NCBI RefSeq assembly: GCF_018069625.1
Contig: NZ_CP072941.1
Span: forward strand, 2,976,001-3,040,000
DNA from: Streptomyces yatensis
GTDB taxonomy: Bacteria; Actinomycetota; Actinomycetes; Streptomycetales; Streptomycetaceae
Length of the DNA: 64,000 nucleotides
Reading direction: 5' to 3'
The position numbers and the translations under genes were made by a program. Below are positions 25,248-34,380 of this stretch, one piece after another; positions within the stretch are counted from its first letter, which is position 1, and each line of letters begins with the position of its first letter. The notes under the pieces are model-generated. The model had not been told where the DNA came from and searched no databases. It saw nothing but the letters and a program-made list of their open reading frames with translations.

Positions 25248-26054
25248 ATGTTGTGGGTCCTTTTCCTGCTCGTCGCGTGGGGCGCGGCGGTTGTCAGCTG
25301 CACACGTCTGTGCCTGGCGGCCGTCGCCGCCGCCCAGCCGCTGGACCCCGATCCGGTGGCGGACGCGAAGGGTCTGAACCTGTACGAGGCGGCGTTCCTG
25401 TCCGGCGGTCCGCGGCGGGTGGGCGATCTGGTCCTCGTCACGATGTACCGCGAACGCCGACTGCTGCTGGCCCACACCGGCTGGGTCACCGTCGTGGTCC
25501 CGGACGGGCGGGACGAGCTGGAGCGGTCCGTGATCACCGCGATAGGGCCGGAGGGCCAGTCCCCGGTGCGGCCGGTGCGGACCGCGCTCGCCACCGCCGA
25601 CCCCGTACGGGCGCTGGGCGACCGGCTGGTGGCGGCGGGGCTCGCGGTGCCCGCCTCGGCGCGTACGAATGTGGCGGTCGCGGTGCGGCACGTGCGGGCG
25701 GCCTGCGCGCTGGTGCTGGCGATGGCGGTCGCCGCGCTGCTGCTGGTGCCGCCCGCGGCGGGGCGCGGTCCGGTGGCCTCGTGGTTCATGCTGCCCCTGC
25801 TGCTGACGGTGAGCTGTCTGCTGATCGCCCGGGTCGAGGCGCATCCGTACTCGCGGTGGGCCTCCCCCGCCGGTCAGCTGCTGCTGGGCCGGATCGACGT
25901 GCCCCCGCGGCGGACCCTCGCCCAGCGCTCCGGCGGCGGCCCGGACGGCGATGACGACGACGGCGAGGTGCTCACCGCGCTCGCGGTGCACGGCACCGCC
26001 GCCCTCCCCGACCGGGCGCTGCGCGCGGCGCTGAAGGGGCATTGGGGTCATTGA
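25248..26054 (+). CDS. TIGR04222 paralogue without Cys tail
   Basis: This 268-residue protein starts with a membrane helix (LWVLFLLVAWGAAVVSCT) followed by the TIGR04222 region NLYEAAFLSGGPRRVGDLVLVTMYRERRLLL, which aligns with the body of its neighbour. Two more helices follow (ALVLAMAVAALLLVPP, MLPLLLTVSCLLIA). Instead of a Gly/Cys tail it ends in an acidic stretch (DDDDGEV) and AALKGHWGH. It lies 138 bp after the first copy, so the pair arose by local duplication. The lack of cysteines argues against it being modified; it might be a membrane partner of the first protein. Function unknown. Confidence 0.75.
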   Translation: MLWVLFLLVAWGAAVVSCTRLCLAAVAAAQPLDPDPVADAKGLNLYEAAFLSGGPRRVGDLVLVTMYRERRLLLAHTGWVTVVVPDGRDELERSVITAIGPEGQSPVRPVRTALATADPVRALGDRLVAAGLAVPASARTNVAVAVRHVRAACALVLAMAVAALLLVPPAAGRGPVASWFMLPLLLTVSCLLIARVEAHPYSRWASPAGQLLLGRIDVPPRRTLAQRSGGGPDGDDDDGEVLTALAVHGTAALPDRALRAALKGHWGH

Positions 26055-26151
26055 CCCCGACACCGCATCCCGGTGCTTTACATGGTCATCCGCCGCGCCA
26101 AATATCCCTTTCATTGCGCGATGCACGACGCGATGCCCGAAGGGATGGCCA

Positions 26152-28014
26152 GTGAGAACAGCAGCGCTGTACGGCATCCTCGGCCCGCTGTCCCTGTCGC
26201 TGGCCATGAGCGCGCTGCTCGCGACCCCCGCCACCGGCCGCCCGCTCGCCGCGTCCACCGCCCGCGCCGCCACGCCGGCCGCCGCGTCCCTCCCGTCCAC
26301 CCCGTCCACCCCGTCCGCCACGGCCCCGGCCGGTGCGGCGGGCGCCCCGCTCAGGGGCCCGGCCTCCCCCACGACCCGTTCGGCCTCCGCCGTCCCCGCC
26401 GCGCCCGCCTGGAGCTCCTGGTCCGGCTCGCCCGCCACCGCCACCACGGCCGCGGTCCCGCCCGGTGACGCGGCCGCGGCGCGCGGGGTGACGCTCGCCG
26501 CCCGGCGCGCGGCCGAGCGCGGTATCGCCTTCCGCCACTGCCCCCGCGCCGAGGCCCTGGCCGCCCCCATCACCTGCGGAAAGGTCTCCGTCCCGCTCGA
26601 CTACGCCCGTCCCCGCGGCAAGCACATCAGCCTGACCGTCAGCCGGATCCGGGCCACCGGCCCCAAGGCGAGGCGTCAGGGGGCCCTGGTCTACAACCCC
26701 GGCGGACCGGGCGCCTCCGGTATGGCGTTCCCCGAGTACGCGGCCGAGGGAGCCTTCCGCCGCCTGGCCGCCGCCTACGACTTCGTCGGCTACGCCCCAC
26801 GGGGCGTCGGCCGTTCCGCGCCGCTGTCCTGCCAGCGGCCGTCGGCCTACGCCAAGGCGCCGACCAGCTCCCCGCCGCACCCCACCGCCGCCTTCAAACG
26901 GCGGCTGGTGGCGCGGGCGCGCGCCTACGTCCGGGGCTGTGTGCGCCGCGCGGGCCGCGCGCTCGCGCACTACACCACCCTGAACAACGCCCGCGATCTG
27001 GAGGTGCTGCGCGCGGCACTGGGCCAGCGGCGGCTCACCTTCGTGGGCGCCTCGTACGGCACGTACTACGGGGCCGTGTACGCCACGCTCTTCCCGGGGC
27101 GGGTGCGCCGGATGGTCTTCGACAGTGTGGTCAACCCGGCCCCCTGGCGGATCTGGTACCGCGACAACCTCGACCAGTCGGTGGCCTTCGAGCGGCGCTG
27201 GCGGGACTGGCGCCGCTGGGTCGCCCGGCACCACGCCGTCTACCACCTGGGCACCACCGATGCCCGGGTGCTCGCCTCGTACGAGAAGGCGCGGCGGCGG
27301 CTGGGGCACAAGCCGGCGGGCGGGGTCGTGGGCACCGCCCAGCTCCAGAGCGCGTTCCTGCGGACCGGCTACAACGACGCCTACTGGGATCCGGCCGCCC
27401 GGGCGCTGGCCGCCTATCTGCACCGGGACCCCGAGCCGCTGATCGCGCTCGCCGCGCCCGATCCGGCGCAGGCGGCCGACGACGAGAACGGCAACGCCGT
27501 CTACACCGCCGTGGAGTGCAACGACGCGCCCTGGCCGCGCACCTGGGCCACCTGGAACCGCGACAACACCGCCCTCGCCCGCCGCGCGCCCTTCGAGACC
27601 TGGGACAACGTGGCGATGAACCTGCCGTGCGCCTTCTGGCCGCTGAAGCCCGGCCGCCCCCTCGACGTGGGGCACTTGGAGGCCGTGGGCCCCCGGACGG
27701 GGCGGGTCGCACTGCCGCCGGTGCTGCTGCTCTCGGCGGAGCGGGACGCGGCCACCCCGTACGCGGGGGCGAAGGAGCTGTGGCACCGGCTGCCCGGCTC
27801 CTCGCTGGTGACCGAGCGGAAGGCGGGCACCCACGGGGTGTGGGGCGGGCCGAACACGTGCGTCAACCGCCATGTGGACACGTATCTGCTGACCGGGAGG
27901 ACGCCGGGCCGGTCCGCCTCCTGCGCCCCGCGCCCGGAACCCGTACCGCTTCCGGCACCGGCCCCGCTGCCCGAGTCGGGCAAGCAGCCGGCCGCGATCC
28001 CGGGCACGCCGTAG
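26152..28014 (+). CDS. Secreted alpha/beta hydrolase, tripeptidyl-aminopeptidase-like (S33)
   Basis: The 620-residue protein has a signal peptide (residues 1-28, cleavage after an Ala-rich region), a long Ala/Pro/Ser/Thr linker, and an alpha/beta hydrolase domain with the TAP family's layout: oxyanion GGPGASG, nucleophile Ser301 in GASYG, Asp532 (SAERDAATP) and His561 (GTHGVW). Three conserved Cys (HCPRAEALAAPITCG, CVRRAG, VECNDAPW) may form disulfides. These enzymes remove N-terminal tripeptides from secreted proteins. GTG at 26152 is preceded by AAGGGATGG. It follows the TIGR04222 pair by 97 bp and could process an exported peptide from that module, though a shared transcript is not shown. 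Confidence 0.8.
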   Translation: MRTAALYGILGPLSLSLAMSALLATPATGRPLAASTARAATPAAASLPSTPSTPSATAPAGAAGAPLRGPASPTTRSASAVPAAPAWSSWSGSPATATTAAVPPGDAAAARGVTLAARRAAERGIAFRHCPRAEALAAPITCGKVSVPLDYARPRGKHISLTVSRIRATGPKARRQGALVYNPGGPGASGMAFPEYAAEGAFRRLAAAYDFVGYAPRGVGRSAPLSCQRPSAYAKAPTSSPPHPTAAFKRRLVARARAYVRGCVRRAGRALAHYTTLNNARDLEVLRAALGQRRLTFVGASYGTYYGAVYATLFPGRVRRMVFDSVVNPAPWRIWYRDNLDQSVAFERRWRDWRRWVARHHAVYHLGTTDARVLASYEKARRRLGHKPAGGVVGTAQLQSAFLRTGYNDAYWDPAARALAAYLHRDPEPLIALAAPDPAQAADDENGNAVYTAVECNDAPWPRTWATWNRDNTALARRAPFETWDNVAMNLPCAFWPLKPGRPLDVGHLEAVGPRTGRVALPPVLLLSAERDAATPYAGAKELWHRLPGSSLVTERKAGTHGVWGGPNTCVNRHVDTYLLTGRTPGRSASCAPRPEPVPLPAPAPLPESGKQPAAIPGTP

Positions 28015-28227
28015 GAGGGTCCCGGTGACGCCTGCGGCGGGCTGCTTTCCCCTCCCCGCCCCTTCCCGAAACCGGGGCTCCGCCCCGGACCCCGGGCGCG
28101 TCGCACGTGGCGCGATCGGCGCCCCGGCCGGTCAGCCGACCGCGACGACGGTCGGCTCCTCGCCCCGGGATCCAGGGGCGGAGCCCCTGCCACGCGGCGG
28201 AGTCCGCCGGACAACCCCGTAAGAGCG
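28015..28227. repeat. Intergenic block with dispersed GC-rich hairpin elements
   Basis: Between the convergent hydrolase and hemQ genes lie GGGGCTCCGCCCC and GGGGCGGAGCCCC arms, a GCCACGCGGCGGAG.CCGCC element related to that at about 2840, and an AGCCGACC/GGTCGGCT stem near 28135. These probably end transcription in both directions. Confidence 0.6.
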
Positions 28228-28944
28228 TCAGGCCAGACCGGCGACGAGTTCGGAGACCGCCTTGCGCCGCCCGGTGTAGAACGGCACCTCCTCGCGCACA
28301 TGGCGGCGCGCCTCGGAGGCGCGCAGATGGCGCATCAGGTCGACGATCCGGTGCAGCTCGTCCGCCTCGAAGGCCAGGATCCACTCGTAGTCGCCGAGCG
28401 AGAAGGACGCGACCGTGTTGGCGCGCACATCGGGGTAGCCGCGCGCCATCTTGCCGTGGTCCGCGAGCATCCGGCGGCGGTCCTCGTCGGGCAGCAGGTA
28501 CCAGTCGTAGGAGCGGACGAACGGGTAGACGCTGACGTACTCGCGCGGGTTCTCGTCGGCGAGGAACGCCGGGATGTGGGCCTTGTTGAACTCGGCCGGG
28601 CGGTGCAGCGCCATGTTGGACCACACCGGCTCCAGGGCGCGCCCCAGCCGGGTGCGGCGGAAGAGGTTGTACGCCTCCTGGAGGGCGTCGGAGGTCTCCG
28701 AGTGCCACCAGATCATGACGTCCGCGTCGGCGCGCAGCCCGGACACGTCGTAGGTGCCGCGCACGGTGACGTCCTTGGCGGCGAGCTGGGAGAAGAGCTC
28801 CTCGACCTCGTCGGCGTAGCCGGTGCGGTCCTCCGGCAGCACATCGCGCAGCCGGAACACCGACCACAGGGTGTAGCGGATGACCTCGTTGAGGTCCTTG
28901 GCCTTCTTACCGGCGTTGGGAGTCTTCTCAGGTGCAGCAGTCAT
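28228..28944 (-). CDS. hemQ: Coproheme decarboxylase HemQ (chlorite-dismutase fold)
   Basis: The 238-residue protein is the actinobacterial HemQ/Chd[16 protein letters not shown] at the start, [10 protein letters not shown], then the active-site stretch [13 protein letters not shown] with the candidate catalytic Tyr140, the heme-ligand candidate His163 ([10 protein letters not shown]) and [13 protein letters not shown]. It decarboxylates coproheme to heme b with peroxide in the last step of the Gram-positive coproporphyrin pathway. It is 4 bp downstream of hemY in the same orientation, so they are cotranscribed. Length matches the actinobacterial family. Confidence 0.93.
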   Translation of the reverse strand: MTAAPEKTPNAGKKAKDLNEVIRYTLWSVFRLRDVLPEDRTGYADEVEELFSQLAAKDVTVRGTYDVSGLRADADVMIWWHSETSDALQEAYNLFRRTRLGRALEPVWSNMALHRPAEFNKAHIPAFLADENPREYVSVYPFVRSYDWYLLPDEDRRRMLADHGKMARGYPDVRANTVASFSLGDYEWILAFEADELHRIVDLMRHLRASEARRHVREEVPFYTGRRKAVSELVAGLA

Positions 28945-28948
28945 GGCC

Positions 28949-30421
28949 CTATTCTCGCTCTCCGGCTCCGGAGCCCGGCTCCAGGGTGGCCGCCGGGGCG
29001 CCCAGCAGTTCTTCGGCCGCCTTACGGGCGCTGCCGACGCACGCCGGGATGCCCACCCCGTCGTAGAGCGCGCCGCACACCCCCAGCCCCGGCACCTTGG
29101 CGACCTCGGCGCGGATGCGGGCCACCCGGTCGAGATGGCCCACCGGGTACTGCGGCAGTCCGCCGTCCCAGCGGTCCACCCGGCTCGCGACGGGCCGGGC
29201 CGTCAGGCCGACGGCCTCGTCGAGGTCGGCGAGCGACATCCTTACCAGGTCGGCGTCGTCCCGCTTCAGATCCGCCTCGTCGTCAAACCGCCCGATCGAG
29301 GTACGCAGCACGAAGAGATCGGGCCCGGCGTCCCGCAGCCAGCCCCATTTGCGGCTGGAGAAGGTCGCCGCCTTGATCGTCCGGCCGTCGACCGGCGGCA
29401 CCAGGAAGCCGCTGCGTTCGGCGAGCGCGTCCACGCCGGTGAGCGCGTCGCGCCGGAAGGCCATGGTGACCAGCGCCATCGAGGCGTAGTCGACGGTGGC
29501 CAGCTCGGTGGAGGCGGCCGGGGCCTCGGCGGCCAGCAGCCGGGCGGCGGCGGGCGCGGGGACTGCCAGCACCACGGCGTCGGCCGTCACCACGGGCGGG
29601 CCGTCCGTGCCGTCCACGGCGAGGGTCCAGCCGTCGGCGGTGCGCCGCAGCTCCCGTACGGGCGCCCCGGTGCGGATCTCGCCGCCCGCGGCCCGTACGG
29701 CGTCGGCGACCGCGAGCGGCAGCCGGCCGATCCCGCCGTCGATGCCCATGAACACCGCGCCGTCCTGCCGCCGGGCGGCGCGCTCGGCCAGCTCCCGGAC
29801 GCCCTCGGTCAGCGGGCCTCCGGAACGGGCCACGTCGAAGAGGGTGGGGACCGAGGCGCGCATCGAGGTGCGGTACACATCGCCCGCGTAGACCCCGCCC
29901 AGCAGCGGTTCGACCAGCCGGTCCACCACCTCGCGGCCGAGCCGCGCCGCGAGGTACTCGCCGAGCGCCACGTCCTCGCCGACCGGTGTGGGCGGCAGCT
30001 CCCGGTCGCGGGCGATCCGGGCCAGCCCCTCCTCCGAGATCACCCCGGAGGCGGCCAGCGGCGCCAGATCGCCGGGGACGCCCATCACATGGCCCTTGGG
30101 CATCGGGCGCAGCCCGCCGCGCGTCCAGAGGGAGGCGGTCGCGGTCGCGGGCGGCTGCAGCCGGTCGCCGAGGCCCACGGCGCGCGCCAGCTCGACGCCT
30201 TCCGGGCGGCGGGCGAGCATCGACTCGGCCCCGAGGTCGACCGGTACGCCCTCGATCTCCCCCGCGCGCAGCTTGCCGCCGAGCCGTTCCGATGCCTCCA
30301 GGAGCGTCACCCGCGCCCCGCCGTCCAGCAGTCGGTGAGCGGCCGCGAGGCCCGCGATTCCGCCGCCGATGACCACGACATGGCCGCTGCGTCCCGGCCC
30401 CGGGGTGTTCGCCGCTCTCAT
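28949..30421 (-). CDS. hemY: Coproporphyrinogen III oxidase (HemY/CgoX type)
   Basis: This 490-residue FAD enzyme begins after a 12-residue leader with the dinucleotide-binding motif [17 protein letters not shown] and [11 protein letters not shown]. The C-terminal FAD part has [22 protein letters not shown]. In actinobacteria the enzyme acts on coproporphyrinogen III, oxidising it to coproporphyrin before iron insertion; older annotation calls it protoporphyrinogen oxidase. Its ATG overlaps the stop of the tandem IclR gene (ATGA), tying heme-synthesis expression to that regulator's transcript. hemQ follows. hemE lies about 9 kb away; hemH is outside the window. Confidence 0.92.
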   Translation of the reverse strand: MRAANTPGPGRSGHVVVIGGGIAGLAAAHRLLDGGARVTLLEASERLGGKLRAGEIEGVPVDLGAESMLARRPEGVELARAVGLGDRLQPPATATASLWTRGGLRPMPKGHVMGVPGDLAPLAASGVISEEGLARIARDRELPPTPVGEDVALGEYLAARLGREVVDRLVEPLLGGVYAGDVYRTSMRASVPTLFDVARSGGPLTEGVRELAERAARRQDGAVFMGIDGGIGRLPLAVADAVRAAGGEIRTGAPVRELRRTADGWTLAVDGTDGPPVVTADAVVLAVPAPAAARLLAAEAPAASTELATVDYASMALVTMAFRRDALTGVDALAERSGFLVPPVDGRTIKAATFSSRKWGWLRDAGPDLFVLRTSIGRFDDEADLKRDDADLVRMSLADLDEAVGLTARPVASRVDRWDGGLPQYPVGHLDRVARIRAEVAKVPGLGVCGALYDGVGIPACVGSARKAAEELLGAPAATLEPGSGAGERE

Positions 30422-32175
30422 GCCCCCACTCTCTCACCCGCCCCCAGGGCGTGATGTGCCGAGGCCGTCGCCAGGTCGGCCTCGATCCGGGCCGCGGTGA
30501 CGCGCAGCGCCGGGAGGAGTTCGCGGCGGGCGCTCTCGGCGGTGCCGCGGCCGGCGTGGGTCGCCACGTTGAGCGCGGCGATCACGCGTCCGCGCGCGTC
30601 CCGTACGGGCACGGCGAGCGAGCGCAGCCCCTCCTCCAGCTCCTGGTCGACCAGGGCGTGTCCCTCCGCCGCCGCGCGCTCCACGACGCGCGCCAGCTCG
30701 GCCACGTCGGTCACGGTGTGCCGGGTCAGCGGCCTGGGCCGCACCCCGGCGAGATGGGCGGCCCGGGCGTCGGCGTCCAGGCCCGCGAGCAGCACCCGGC
30801 CCATGGAGGTCGCGTAGGCGGGGAAGTGGGTGCCGATGGTGATGTTGACGCTCATGATGCGGACGGTGGGGACACGCGCGATATAGCGGATGTCGCCGCC
30901 GTCGAGGACGGCCAGCGAGGCCGACTCATGGACGGTGCGGACCAGTTCGCGCAGATGTGGCTGGGCGATGTCGGTGAAGCCGAGCTCGGCGAGGGGGGCG
31001 TAGCCGAGCTCCAGCACGCGCGGCAGCGGGCGGAAGGCCCTGCCGTCGGCCTCCACGTACCCCAGCTCGACGAGGGTGAGCAGCGAGCGCCGGGCGGTGG
31101 CCCGCGCCAGCCCGGTGGCCTCCGCGACGGCGCTGAGCGTCATTCCTCCGCCCCGGCCGCCGGCCGCCGTGGCGGCCTCGCCCCGGCCCGCGCCCTCCGC
31201 CCCGCCCAGTGCCCGCAGGACGGCCAGTCCGCGCGCGAGCGACTGCAGGAACCCCGCCCCCAGTTCCCGCTTGGCCATCCGCGCGGGGTCCTCGCCCAGG
31301 GCCGCCGGCGCCCCGTCCGGGGTGCCCCACACGCGGTCGGCGGCCGGGCGTGGCCGCCGGGCCGCCAACGCCGCCTCCATCGCCGGGACTTCCGCACCCA
31401 GCGGCCCCAGCACCGCCGCCCGCAGCGAGTCCACGTCATGGCGGCTGGTGTGGCTGACCACGTTGACCGTGCAGGCGATACGGCCCGAGGCGTCCCGTAC
31501 CGGAACGGAGACCGCCACCAGGCCCGGCTCGATCAGCTGGTCGTCGGCGGCCCAGCCGTCGTGGGCGGCCTCCTTGACGCGGGCCTCGAAGTCGCCGTCG
31601 GAGGCGGGCCGGTGGCGCGGCGGGACGGCGGGGAAGGAGGTGTCCAGGGGGTCCTCGGCGCGGCGGGCGCGCCAGGCGGCCCAGTCGGCCCCGGACCACT
31701 CCGCGGCGAAGAGCGCGCCGGGGGAACAGCGCTCGGCGGGCAGCAGATCGCCGATGCGGAAGGCGAGGGACATGGTGCGGCGGCGGGTCATCTGGACGAC
31801 GAAGCGCACCCCGTCGCCGTCGGGGACGGCGACCGAGACCGACTCGTCGAGCCCGTCCGCGAGCCGCTGGGCGAACGGGCCGAGCGCGGCGGGCAGTCCG
31901 CTCGCTGACAGATACGCGTTGCCCAGCTCCATCAGCCGGACCGACAGGCCGATGTCGCGCCCGTCGAGCGTCACGTATCCGAGCTGTTCGAGGGTGCCCA
32001 CCACGCGGTCGACCACGGACCGGGCGAGCCCCGTGCCGCGGACGAGATCGCCGGGGCGGACCGTCGTCCGCCCCTCGTGCGCGGCCAGCCGGGACAGCTC
32101 GCGCAGCACGGCGAGGCCGCGCTCGAGAGGCCCGACGGGGCCATTGACAGGTGGTGGCACCGGGCTGAAACTCAT
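30418..32175 (-). CDS. Double-length IclR regulator, likely regulator of the divergent pobA
   Basis: The 585-residue protein is two IclR units in one chain. Each has a winged helix (LVRGTGLARSVVDRVVGTLEQLGYV; LSAVAEATGLARATARRSLLTLVELGYV) and an effector domain ending in VSVPVRDASGRIACTVNV or LAVPVRDARGRVIAALNV. A Gly/Ala-rich linker joins them. Single IclR proteins are about 260 residues and bind as oligomers, so this may act as a pre-fused dimer. It faces pobA across 80 bp, so control of 4-hydroxybenzoate catabolism is the best guess, like PobR. TAATCT 7 nt before ATG 32175 suggests a leaderless start. It overlaps hemY by ATGA. Confidence 0.85.
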   Translation of the reverse strand: MSFSPVPPPVNGPVGPLERGLAVLRELSRLAAHEGRTTVRPGDLVRGTGLARSVVDRVVGTLEQLGYVTLDGRDIGLSVRLMELGNAYLSASGLPAALGPFAQRLADGLDESVSVAVPDGDGVRFVVQMTRRRTMSLAFRIGDLLPAERCSPGALFAAEWSGADWAAWRARRAEDPLDTSFPAVPPRHRPASDGDFEARVKEAAHDGWAADDQLIEPGLVAVSVPVRDASGRIACTVNVVSHTSRHDVDSLRAAVLGPLGAEVPAMEAALAARRPRPAADRVWGTPDGAPAALGEDPARMAKRELGAGFLQSLARGLAVLRALGGAEGAGRGEAATAAGGRGGGMTLSAVAEATGLARATARRSLLTLVELGYVEADGRAFRPLPRVLELGYAPLAELGFTDIAQPHLRELVRTVHESASLAVLDGGDIRYIARVPTVRIMSVNITIGTHFPAYATSMGRVLLAGLDADARAAHLAGVRPRPLTRHTVTDVAELARVVERAAAEGHALVDQELEEGLRSLAVPVRDARGRVIAALNVATHAGRGTAESARRELLPALRVTAARIEADLATASAHHALGAGERVGA

Positions 32176-32182
32176 CACCAGC

Positions 32183-32188
32183 AGATTA
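32183..32188 (-). promoter_or_regulatory. Leaderless -10 (TAATCT)
   Basis: TAATCT lies 7 nt before ATG 32175. The shared pobA/regulator gap (32176-32255) is only 80 bp and also holds GAACGAAGTTTCAC and GCGAACAAGTGCC, which may be operator half-sites; this is unproven. Confidence 0.4.
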
Positions 32189-32255
32189 TGAACGAAGTTT
32201 CACTCAGCGAACAAGTGCCGAGTCGCTTGGACCACCACAGCGAGGGGACGATGTG

Positions 32256-33437
32256 ATGCGCACGACCGTCGGCATCATCGGCGGCGGGCCCGCCGGACTG
32301 CTGCTCGCCCGTCTGCTGCACCGCGCCGGGATCGACTGCGTGGTGCTGGAGAGCCGGGACCGGGCGTATGCCGAGCGGCGCCAGCGGGCCGGGATCCTGG
32401 AGCAGGGCACCGTGGATGTGCTGCGGGAGTGCGGCGCGGGCGGGCGCCTGGACCGCGAGGGACTGCCCCACCAGGGCATCGAGCTGCGCTTCGAGGGCCG
32501 CGGTCACCGCGTGGACTTCCCCTCCGCCACCGGCGGCAAGTCGGTGATGGTCTACGCCCAGACCGAGATCGTCAAGGACCTGATCGCGCTCCAGCTGGAG
32601 GAGCCGGGCGGTCCCCCGCTGCTGTTCGAGGCCGAGGCGCTGGCCATCGAGAAGCCGGACTCCGCCGCCCCCGTGATCCGCTTCCGCCACCGAGGCCGCG
32701 AGCAGACCCTGACCTGCGACTACGTGGCGGGCTGCGACGGCTTCCACGGCATCGCCCGGCGGGCGCTCCCCGCCGACCGGGTCCGCACCTTCGAGCACAC
32801 CTACCCCTACTCCTGGCTCGGTGTGCTGGCCGATGTGGCGCCGTCCTGCGATGAGCTGATCTACGCCCGCCATCGGCGCGGCTTCGCCCTGCACAGCATG
32901 CGCTCCCCCCAGGTCTCCCGGCTCTACCTCCAGGTGCCCAACCACACCGATCCGGGCGACTGGTCCCACGAGCGGATCTGGGACGAGCTGTCGGCCCGCT
33001 TCGCGCTCGACGGGGACTGGACGCTGGAGCGCGGCCCGATCACCGCCACCTCGCTCACCCCGATGCGCAGCTTCGTCCAGGAGCCGATGCGCCACGGGCG
33101 GCTCTTCCTGGCCGGCGACGCGGCGCATATCGTGCCGCCCACCGGCGCCAAGGGGCTCAATCTGGCCGTCACCGACGTGATCACGCTGGCCCGCGCCCTG
33201 ATCCACCACCAGGAGACCGGCTCCCCCGAGCTGCTGGACGGCTATTCGCGGACCTGTCTGCGCCGGGTGTGGCAGGCCGAGCGGTTCTCGTACTTCATGA
33301 CGGACACGCTCCACCGCCGCCCGGACGAGAGCCCGTTCGAGGACCGGGTGCGGCTCGCGCGGCTGGAGCGGATCGCCTCCTCCCCCACCGCCTCCGCCGA
33401 GCTCGCCGAGAACTACGTCGGCCTCCCGCTGTCATGA
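32256..33437 (+). CDS. pobA: 4-hydroxybenzoate 3-monooxygenase
   Basis: The 393-residue flavoprotein has the N-terminal FAD fold (VGIIGGGPAGLLLARLL), the RAGILEQGTVDVL segment, the DG motif region (YVAGCDGFHGIARRAL) and the second FAD motif (LFLAGDAAHIVPPTGAKGLNLAV), all typical of PobA. It hydroxylates 4-hydroxybenzoate to protocatechuate with NAD(P)H and oxygen, feeding the beta-ketoadipate pathway. GAGGGG lies 8 nt before ATG 32256; an in-frame GTG at 32253 is possible. It is coupled by ATGA to a second IclR regulator and followed by an MFS transporter, so this looks like an aromatic-acid uptake and first-step operon. The pca genes are not in the window. Confidence 0.93.
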   Translation: MRTTVGIIGGGPAGLLLARLLHRAGIDCVVLESRDRAYAERRQRAGILEQGTVDVLRECGAGGRLDREGLPHQGIELRFEGRGHRVDFPSATGGKSVMVYAQTEIVKDLIALQLEEPGGPPLLFEAEALAIEKPDSAAPVIRFRHRGREQTLTCDYVAGCDGFHGIARRALPADRVRTFEHTYPYSWLGVLADVAPSCDELIYARHRRGFALHSMRSPQVSRLYLQVPNHTDPGDWSHERIWDELSARFALDGDWTLERGPITATSLTPMRSFVQEPMRHGRLFLAGDAAHIVPPTGAKGLNLAVTDVITLARALIHHQETGSPELLDGYSRTCLRRVWQAERFSYFMTDTLHRRPDESPFEDRVRLARLERIASSPTASAELAENYVGLPLS

Positions 33438-34273
33438 CGGCCCCGGGCCCGCTCACCCCCATGAGCCCACCGGGCTCCAGCGCCCCCGTCGGCCCGGACG
33501 CGAGCCGCTCGGTCGCGGGCCGGATGCTGGCGGTCCTCGACGCGTTCGACGCCTCGCACCGCTCGCTGTCCCTCACCGCCCTCGCCCGGCGCGCCGGGCT
33601 GCCGCTGGCCACCGCGCACCGGCTGGTCGCCTCGCTCACCCGCTGGGGCGCCCTGGAGCGCGACGCCACCGGGGCGTACCACATCGGGCTGCGGCTGTGG
33701 GAAGTGGCGACGCTCTCGCCGCGCGGGGTCGGGGTGCGCGAGGCGGCGCTGCCGTTCATGGAGGACCTGTACGAGGCCACCCACGAGAACGTCCAGCTCG
33801 CCGTGCGGGACGGCCTGGAAGTGGTCTATGTCGAGCTGATCTCCGGACACTCCGCGGTCCAGGTGCGCACCCGGGTCGGCAGCCGCTGGCCGCTGCACGC
33901 GACCGGCGTCGGTCTCGTACTGCTCGCGTACGGGCCGCCACGGCTGTACGAGCGGGTGTGCGCCCGCCCGCTGCGCCGCTACACCGACCTGACCATCCAG
34001 GACCCGCACCGGCTGCGGGCCACCCTCGCCGAGGTGCGGCGCACCGGGATCGCGGTCAGCGACCGGCAGATCACCATGGACGGGCTGTCCATCGCCGCCC
34101 CGGTGCGCGGACCGCGCGGGGAGGTGGTGGCCTCGCTGTCGGTGGTGGTGCCGGCCGCGGAGGGGCGGGCGCCCGGGCTGGTCCCGGCCGTGCGGGTCGC
34201 CGCACACGGCATCTCCCGTACCCTCGCCGCCGCCCTGGGGCAAGAGCCCGTCGCGGAGGCTTCCGGTCGGTGA
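33434..34273 (+). CDS. IclR-family regulator of the pobA operon
   Basis: This 279-residue protein has a Pro/Ser-rich leader, then a winged-helix (LSLTALARRAGLPLATAHRLVASLTRWGAL) and an IclR effector domain (GVREAALPFMEDLYEATHENVQLAV, HATGVGLVLLAYG, IAAPVRGPRGEVVASLSVV). Its ATG is inside the pobA stop overlap, so it is made with PobA and may give feedback on the operon. Ligand unknown, though an aromatic acid is likely from context. It is a single-domain IclR, unlike the double regulator across the gap. Confidence 0.85.
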   Translation: MTAPGPLTPMSPPGSSAPVGPDASRSVAGRMLAVLDAFDASHRSLSLTALARRAGLPLATAHRLVASLTRWGALERDATGAYHIGLRLWEVATLSPRGVGVREAALPFMEDLYEATHENVQLAVRDGLEVVYVELISGHSAVQVRTRVGSRWPLHATGVGLVLLAYGPPRLYERVCARPLRRYTDLTIQDPHRLRATLAEVRRTGIAVSDRQITMDGLSIAAPVRGPRGEVVASLSVVVPAAEGRAPGLVPAVRVAAHGISRTLAAALGQEPVAEASGR

Positions 34274-34380
34274 AAGACCCATGAGCGCGCCTTGCCGAGG
34301 CCGATATCCGGCCACATTCTGTCTGGCACATACCGAGCCGCCGAGTCCGAACGCCCAGGCCCGAAGGGGGACATGGAGAC

